NCBI GenBank assembly: GCA_023436825.1
Contig: JAEZHS010000606.1
Coordinates: forward strand, 1-10,197
Length of the DNA: 10,197 bases
Origin: Pseudomonadota bacterium
GTDB lineage: Bacteria; Pseudomonadota; Alphaproteobacteria; Reyranellales; Reyranellaceae
Reading direction: 5' to 3'
Shown: one piece after another, positions 5,840 to 10,197 of the stretch
How positions within the stretch are numbered: position 1 is the stretch's first letter
Layout of the letters: every line of letters starts with the position of its first letter
Position numbers and translations under genes: made by a program
Notes under the pieces: model-generated
What the model was told of the DNA's origin: nothing
The model's database searches: none
What the model saw: the letters and a program-made list of their open reading frames with translations, nothing else

Positions 5840-7342
5840 TCATCCTTGGCCAAGGTGGTCGACGCTGAAGACGATAGCGGCATCGGTGCGGCCGCGCACC
5901 GCGACACTGCCGAGGTCGGTGAAGACGAACTGGTCGCCACAGGCCTCGCGCGTGGTCTTCGAGACGAGAATGCGCGTGCCGTAGTCCTTGTTCAACTGTT
6001 CGAGCCGCGCCGCGAGATTGACCGTGTCGCCCAGCAACGTGAAGGTCAGGCGCCGGCCGGCGCCAACCGATCCGCCGATCACGTGGCCCGTGCTGATGCC
6101 GATGCGGGTGACGAGCGCCCAGCCCATGTCGCCGAAGGTACGGCTGCCGACGGCGCGCTGAATGTCGATGGCGGCGCGCACCGCCGCGCAAGCATGGTTA
6201 TCGCAGGCGAGCGGCATGTTGAAAGACGCGAACAGGCCGTCGCCGATGAAGGTGTTGACGACGCCGCCATGGGCGCGGATCGGGTCCAGCACCGTCTCGA
6301 GATATTCGTTGAGTACGGCGACCAGCTCATGCGGCGCCAGGTATTCGGCGATGGTGGTGAAGCCCGCGATGTCGGTGAACAGGATGGTGGCCTCGCGCGT
6401 CTCGCCGGCCAGTACGCCTTCGCCCTCGCGCTGCAGGATGGTGGCAGCGACGTTCTCGTCGACATAGCGGCCGAAGGTTTCGCGAAAGCGTTCACGCTCG
6501 CGAAGGCCCTCGACCATGGTGTTGAACTGGCCGGTGAGCTCGCCGATCTCGTCGTTGGAGGTCACCGGGACACGCTCGCTGAGATCGCCTGCGGCGACTC
6601 GGGCCATGGCTTGCGACAGGTTGCGGATCGGCCTGAGCAGTGAGTTCGTGATGAAATAACCCGAAATGGCGATGGCGATCAGAGTGATGCCGACCACGGT
6701 CGTCACCTCGACCTTCAGTCGGTCGCCTTCGTAGGAGAACAGGGCGACGATGATCGAGGCCAGCGGAGCGATCGAGATCACCAGCAGGGCGACGACCAGC
6801 TTCAGCGTGTAGCTGCCGAAGTACAGGGCGAGGTTGCGGCCGTCTTGGCGGAAGATGAAGGTGCAGAGGCCGGTGAGATAGTCGGTGATGACGAAGTAGG
6901 TATAGGTGAAGAAGAAGACCGGCAGGACGACGCTGAGCGTGATGACTTGGGCGAGCGAGGGCCGCGGTACGCCGGTCATGGCCGGGTCGGTCAGGAAATA
7001 GGTCGATCCCAGGCGGAAGAGGGTGACCAGCAGCTCGAGGATGCCCACGACCTGGGCGGTGCGCAGGGGAAGCTGAGTGATGCGCCGTTGCGCCTGCTCG
7101 AAGGTCGCCTTTCCGTCGAGGTAGAGTTGGATGGGCGCAAACTGCCAGATTGCCAATACGTAGTTCACACCGAGCAGCAGGACGAGGCTGATGCCGACCG
7201 AGCGTGGCGCAAAGCTCCATGCGCCCTGCAGCGCGACGAAGATGAGGTTGAAGGCGATGTCGACACCCGCCGCCGACACCGTCATCAGGAGGTAGCGCCG
7301 GCGGATCGCGGCGATTTCGGCCGTCGGCGCGATCGGGCTCAC
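5840..7342 (-). CDS. Class III adenylate/guanylate cyclase, membrane-bound with HAMP domain (second of tandem pair)
   Basis: This 500-residue inner-membrane protein should make a cyclic nucleotide from an NTP. Six membrane segments lie at about 17-38, 48-70, 96-117, 130-155, 178-203 and 212-235. A HAMP linker follows at about 232-283 (RPIRNLSQAMARVAAGDLSE...DEIGELTGQFN), and the cyclase domain at about 315-500. Metal-binding Asp are D324 (LFTDIAGFT) and D368 (FIGDG); transition-state residues are N442 and R446 (VNLAAR). The lysine that normally selects adenine, four residues before the second Asp, is T364; the second selector is T435. Substrate is therefore uncertain. The start GTG overlaps the preceding cyclase stop (GTGA) and there is little Shine-Dalgarno signal, pointing to translational coupling. 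Architecture matches mycobacterial Rv3645-type cyclases. Confidence 0.9.
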   Translation of the reverse strand: MSPIAPTAEIAAIRRRYLLMTVSAAGVDIAFNLIFVALQGAWSFAPRSVGISLVLLLGVNYVLAIWQFAPIQLYLDGKATFEQAQRRITQLPLRTAQVVGILELLVTLFRLGSTYFLTDPAMTGVPRPSLAQVITLSVVLPVFFFTYTYFVITDYLTGLCTFIFRQDGRNLALYFGSYTLKLVVALLVISIAPLASIIVALFSYEGDRLKVEVTTVVGITLIAIAISGYFITNSLLRPIRNLSQAMARVAAGDLSERVPVTSNDEIGELTGQFNTMVEGLRERERFRETFGRYVDENVAATILQREGEGVLAGETREATILFTDIAGFTTIAEYLAPHELVAVLNEYLETVLDPIRAHGGVVNTFIGDGLFASFNMPLACDNHACAAVRAAIDIQRAVGSRTFGDMGWALVTRIGISTGHVIGGSVGAGRRLTFTLLGDTVNLAARLEQLNKDYGTRILVSKTTREACGDQFVFTDLGSVAVRGRTDAAIVFSVDHLGQG

Positions 7343-8838
7343 GTCACCGGCCCGACGCGATAGACTACGACGTCGTGCTCGTGGCCGCGCACGTCGACCG
7401 TGCCCAGCTTCTCGCAGTCGGTGGAACCGGCGGCCCGCACCGTGCTTTCGGTGGCCAGGATGCGGGTCCCGAACTGCTTGTTGAGCTGCTCGACACGCGA
7501 GGCGACGTTCACGGCATCGCCGAGCACCGTGTAGTTCAGCCGGTTATCCGTGCCGATGGTGACGCCGATCACCGTGCCGGTATTGAGGCCGATGCGCGTG
7601 CGCAGCGCGGCATGGCCGGCGAGCGGGCCTTCGTCGAGCGCCTGCTGGATCTCGATCGCGGCGGCGATTGCGGCCGCGGCGTGGTTCTCGCAGGGCAGCG
7701 GGAGGTTGAAGGTGGCGAACAGGCCGTCGCCGATGAAGCTGTTGACGACACCGCCATGGCGCTGGAGCACCGGCACGTCGGCGCCGAGATAGGCGTTCAG
7801 CACGGCCGCGACCTCGGCCGGCGCCAGGCGCTCGGAAAGGCCGGTGAAGCCCTCGATGTCGGTGAACATCAGCGTCGCCTCGGCGGTGGTGTCGGCGACA
7901 CGACCGGCGCGATCGCGATTGTCGAGGATCGCGGTGGCGACGCTCGTGCTGACGTACTTGCCGAACGTGTCGCGCAGGTACTGGCGCTCCGACAGGCCCT
8001 CGACCATCTCGTTGAAGCGGCCGGCGGCGTGGCCCATTTCGTCATCGGACGTCACCGGCAGGCGGACCAGGTAGTCGCCCTTGGCGACCTGCCGCATGCC
8101 GTAGTCGAGCCGGGCAACCGGGCGGCTGAGCGCATGGTTGACCCAGAAGATCATGAACAAGGTGCCGACGATGGTGGCGACGACGTCCATCGTCGCCTCG
8201 CGCAGCAGACGCGGGCCGCTGTAGCTCGCAATGTCCGCCGACAGCAGGATCACGCCGGCGAAGGCCATGAACAGCAGGGCGACCGAGACCTTGCGGCGAA
8301 AGCGGCCGCGGAAGACATGGATGTTCACGTTGCGGGTCAGGAACAGGCGCTCGCAAAGCTGGTCGAGATAGGCGCTGACGACGAAGAAGATCAGCAGGAC
8401 GTTGAATCCCGTGCCGACCACGAACGAGGCGACCAGGTCCAGCCGGGTCGGATCTTCCTGCATGGCGTCGACGTCGATGCCGAGCTGGCGCGACAGCATC
8501 CTGACCGCCAGCATCGGCACGTAGCACAGCACCATGACCAGGGCCGACCGGCGCGGCAGGCTTGTCAGCGCGTCCTCGATGTCGGCAAAGGAGACTTCGC
8601 CGGCGATGAAGCGGCCGATCGGCCGGACCAGGAAATAGGCGCCGATGCCGACGCCGAGCAGGAGGAAAGCCGCCGACATCGCCACGTTCGCCGGCAGGAG
8701 ATCGAATTCCCGGTGCATCACCGCGTAGACGATCAACGTGACCATGTCGATCGCGAACGGCACGGCCATCGCCAGGTAGTAGCGGCTGATCACGCCCTGG
8801 GCGGCGAAGCTCGGCGCCGCGTCGGTCGATGCGGTCAT
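7339..8838 (-). CDS. Class III adenylate/guanylate cyclase, membrane-bound with HAMP domain (first of tandem pair)
   Basis: A 499-residue paralogue of the next gene in the operon, with the same layout. Six membrane segments lie at about 19-41, 50-72, 97-115, 134-158, 183-205 and 214-235. HAMP is at about 236-288 (RPVARLDYGMRQVAKGDYLV, DEMGHAAGRFN), and the catalytic domain at about 318-499. D327 (MFTDIEGFT) and D371 (FIGDG) are the metal ligands, and N444 and R448 (VNVASR) the transition-state residues. The purine-selecting lysine position is S367, the other selector T437. The membrane halves of the two paralogues have diverged much more than the HAMP and catalytic parts, so they may sense different signals, or pair as a heterodimer. 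It opens the leftward cyclase-cyclase-flavoprotein operon. No clear Shine-Dalgarno precedes the ATG. Confidence 0.91.
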   Translation of the reverse strand: MTASTDAAPSFAAQGVISRYYLAMAVPFAIDMVTLIVYAVMHREFDLLPANVAMSAAFLLLGVGIGAYFLVRPIGRFIAGEVSFADIEDALTSLPRRSALVMVLCYVPMLAVRMLSRQLGIDVDAMQEDPTRLDLVASFVVGTGFNVLLIFFVVSAYLDQLCERLFLTRNVNIHVFRGRFRRKVSVALLFMAFAGVILLSADIASYSGPRLLREATMDVVATIVGTLFMIFWVNHALSRPVARLDYGMRQVAKGDYLVRLPVTSDDEMGHAAGRFNEMVEGLSERQYLRDTFGKYVSTSVATAILDNRDRAGRVADTTAEATLMFTDIEGFTGLSERLAPAEVAAVLNAYLGADVPVLQRHGGVVNSFIGDGLFATFNLPLPCENHAAAAIAAAIEIQQALDEGPLAGHAALRTRIGLNTGTVIGVTIGTDNRLNYTVLGDAVNVASRVEQLNKQFGTRILATESTVRAAGSTDCEKLGTVDVRGHEHDVVVYRVGPVT

Positions 8839-8846
8839 GCCCGCGG

Positions 8847-8852
8847 GTTATA
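8847..8852 (-). promoter_or_regulatory. Weak candidate -10 box for the cyclase operon, possibly leaderless
   Basis: Reading leftward, TATAAC at 8852-8847 ends eight bases before the cyclase ATG. With a usual -10 to start distance, transcription would begin at or within a few bases of that ATG, fitting the missing Shine-Dalgarno. The matching -35 position (8875-8870, TTCCGC) is poor, so this is tentative. Confidence 0.3.
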
Positions 8853-8889
8853 GAGCGGATCGGGGACGAGCGGAACGTGCAATCATTTA

Positions 8890-8920
8890 CCTCCCCTTCG
8901 CGGATCCGGCGAAGGGGAGG
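8890..8920 (-). terminator. 12-bp perfect hairpin downstream of the transglutaminase-like gene
   Basis: CCTCCCCTTCGC (8890-8901) and GCGAAGGGGAGG (8909-8920) form a perfect 12-bp stem with a seven-base loop GGATCCG. It starts nine bases after the stop of the leftward transglutaminase-like gene. Only a weak T-rich run (TAAATGATT) follows in that direction, so it is either a modest intrinsic terminator or a 3' stabilising hairpin. GC-rich hairpins of this kind are often dispersed in alphaproteobacterial genomes. Confidence 0.55.
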
Positions 8921-8929
8921 AAAGCTGAT

Positions 8930-10018
8930 CTATGCCGTCACTTCACGCGCGGTGATGCGGTACTTGAACTTGTCGGGGTCGAGCGAATCGAGGAAACCCG
9001 CCTTGTTCTCGGCCTGCGGGTACATCAGGAAGGGGATGGCCGCTTCCTTGGAGCCCGGAAGCTTCACGTCGTGTGCCGTGTTGAAGGCGACCCAGTTGCC
9101 CTCCCACGAGCCGAACAGCGCCTTGCGCGCGGCCATGACCTTGGGATCGTTCATGCCGAGCTTGCCCGGCGGCTCCTCGAGCACGACCTTGCGCACGTCG
9201 GCCGGGTCGACCGGCGTCCAGCCGCTGCCCGACAGCCAGACCTCGGCGCGACAATGCTGCGCCTTGCTGACGTTCTCCGAACCCGCGCCCAGGGCCTTGA
9301 AGCCGTACTGCGAGGGCATGACGCGGATGCCGTAGACGTCGCGCGCCGGCAGGCCGACAGAACGGGCGAGACCGACATACAAGGCATTGAGGTCGGCGCA
9401 CTTGCCGTTGAGGTTGCCGGTCTTGATCATGGTGGTGATGTCGCCGACGCCGCAGCCCAGGGTCTCCGGATTGCGGAAGGTGTTTTCCACCACCCATTCG
9501 TAGATGGCGCGCGCCTTGGCGACGTCGTCCTTCTTGCCCTTGACGATGCCCTCGGCGGTCTCCTTCACGAGACCATCGGTCGGCAGCAGTTCGGTTGCGG
9601 CAAGGTTGAGGTTGCGCTCGGCGTCGCTGAGCGGTGCCGCGTTGCCCTGGCCCGGCACCAGGGAGCGGTCCTGCGCCTGGATCTGCGCGATGACCTCGAT
9701 CATCGGCGACTGCTGGTCGGCCGCCCATTCCACACGCAGCATCTCCGCGCCGTATTTCGGATCCTTCACGCGCTCGGCGACCTTGGCATTGCCGGTCCAG
9801 GTGACGTTCCCCGGACGTTGCCAGTCGGCGGCCTCGAAGGTCGGCAACGGAATCCATGCCTTGGCGGCACCCGCCGCCGGCTCGATGCGCGCGACAACCG
9901 CATAGGTCCGCCAGCCCTTGGGAATAGGCGAGTAGTTTGCCTGCGCGGAGGCCAACCGTGGTGCGAGACCCAGCGCCCCTGCGGCGACGCCGGCTTTCAG
10001 CATGTCACGACGATTCAT
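8930..10018 (-). CDS. Tat-exported transglutaminase-like cysteine protease-fold protein
   Basis: The 362-residue protein starts MNRRDMLKAGVAAGALGLAP with cleavage likely near ASA-QA (residue 26). The twin-arginine motif RRDMLK marks Tat export to the periplasm. The transglutaminase-like core (about residues 165-275) has an intact triad: C207 in LNGKCADLNALYVGLARSVGLPAR (shown by its flanks), H256 in QHCRAEVWL, and D271 in TPVDPADV. The N-terminal part (about 30-150) resembles the beta-sandwich often preceding this domain. Such proteins act as periplasmic proteases, amidases or cross-linkers; the substrate is not evident. ATG 10018 has AGGGA six bases upstream and gives the Tat signal at the very N-terminus, so the in-frame extension to 10087 is rejected. 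A strong hairpin follows the stop. It is separated from the cyclase operon by about 90 bp. Confidence 0.9.
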   Translation of the reverse strand: MNRRDMLKAGVAAGALGLAPRLASAQANYSPIPKGWRTYAVVARIEPAAGAAKAWIPLPTFEAADWQRPGNVTWTGNAKVAERVKDPKYGAEMLRVEWAADQQSPMIEVIAQIQAQDRSLVPGQGNAAPLSDAERNLNLAATELLPTDGLVKETAEGIVKGKKDDVAKARAIYEWVVENTFRNPETLGCGVGDITTMIKTGNLNGKCADLNALYVGLARSVGLPARDVYGIRVMPSQYGFKALGAGSENVSKAQHCRAEVWLSGSGWTPVDPADVRKVVLEEPPGKLGMNDPKVMAARKALFGSWEGNWVAFNTAHDVKLPGSKEAAIPFLMYPQAENKAGFLDSLDPDKFKYRITAREVTA

Positions 10019-10197
10019 TTGAGTCCCTTCCCTTGGCTGAGGCTGCCGGGGAAAGCGGGCGACCCGTCGACGGGCTGGCCCAGCCATCCCGGACCGATCC
10101 GCATCGCACGCGACAGCGGCCGTACCGGAGGGGGAGGATTGCAGGGGAGCCCGGCGGCCGTCAATGCTGGGAGCGCGATGCTCGTGCTCTTCCGGAC
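10015..10197 (-). CDS. Possible 3' end of an upstream leftward gene (weak)
   Basis: One leftward frame is open from the right edge to a TGA at 10017-10015, giving 60 codons that end in PAFPGSLSQGKGLK. Its stop overlaps the transglutaminase ATG as ATGA, an arrangement common in operons, and third positions are mostly G/C. The peptide is rich in Pro, Gly and Ala and I recognise no family, so chance openness is quite possible. A rightward ATG at 10178 with GGGAG upstream is an alternative use of the same bases. Confidence 0.22.
   Translation of the reverse strand, partial: VRKSTSIALPALTAAGLPCNPPPPVRPLSRAMRIGPGWLGQPVDGSPAFPGSLSQGKGLK

Noticed and set aside
5836..5940. N-terminal extension of the flavoprotein (35 extra residues)
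   Set aside because: It overlaps the cyclase C-terminus, is Ser/Ala-rich and unlike the family. The ATG at 5835 has a good ribosome-binding site and the expected N-terminus.
7375..8853. A 492-codon open frame on the + strand, antisense to the first cyclase
   Set aside because: Its product is rich in His, Asp, Arg and Gly with no recognisable domain. It mirrors the high third-position GC of the real cyclase gene on the other strand, which has full catalytic motifs.
8890..8920. Hairpin considered as a CRISPR repeat, attachment site or IS end
   Set aside because: There is only one copy in the window, with no flanking target duplication, no spacers and no recombinase or transposase nearby.
10019..10087. 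N-terminal extension of the transglutaminase-like protein (23 extra residues)
   Set aside because: It would bury the twin-arginine motif behind a Pro/Arg-rich stretch; the ATG at 10018 has AGGGA upstream.

Overview
The window looks like chromosomal DNA from a high-GC alphaproteobacterium, probably a soil or aquatic aromatic degrader. The basis is strong G/C preference at third codon positions, GTG starts, tight start/stop overlaps and the gene content. No tRNA, rRNA, CRISPR array, transposase or phage gene is visible.

Left part (1-3877) is a divergent aromatic-degradation locus. Leftward run boxC and the first 202 codons of boxB, two enzymes of the aerobic benzoyl-CoA (box) pathway: BoxB helps epoxidise benzoyl-CoA, and BoxC opens and cleaves the ring product. 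Rightward run a GNAT acetyltransferase, an Rrf2-family repressor without cysteines, and a small secreted protein. An 82-bp divergent promoter region with an imperfect 28-bp palindrome separates the two arms. A GNAT beside an Rrf2 regulator at a benzoyl-CoA locus recalls the BadL/BadM pair of Rhodopseudomonas palustris. There, BadL-made acetamidobenzoates relieve BadM repression of anaerobic benzoate genes. Here the same logic seems to be attached to the oxygen-dependent pathway, which is the most interesting reading of the window.

Middle part (3894-4641) is a VapBC (FitAB-like) toxin-antitoxin module, leftward. It has its own near-consensus promoter, whose -10 box lies inside a perfect 24-bp palindrome that is the likely autoregulatory operator.

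Next (4642-8838) comes a leftward three-gene operon with overlaps or gaps of a few bases. Two tandem paralogous six-TM/HAMP/class III nucleotide cyclases are followed by an acyl-CoA dehydrogenase-family flavoprotein. In both cyclases the purine-selecting lysine is replaced (Ser or Thr). The flavoprotein lacks a glutamate at both usual catalytic-base positions and resembles 3-sulfinopropanoyl-CoA desulfinase more than a true dehydrogenase.

Right end (8890-10197) holds a Tat-exported transglutaminase-like protein with an intact Cys-His-Asp triad, followed by a strong 12-bp hairpin. The last 180 bases may carry the 3' end of a further leftward gene, but this is weakly supported.
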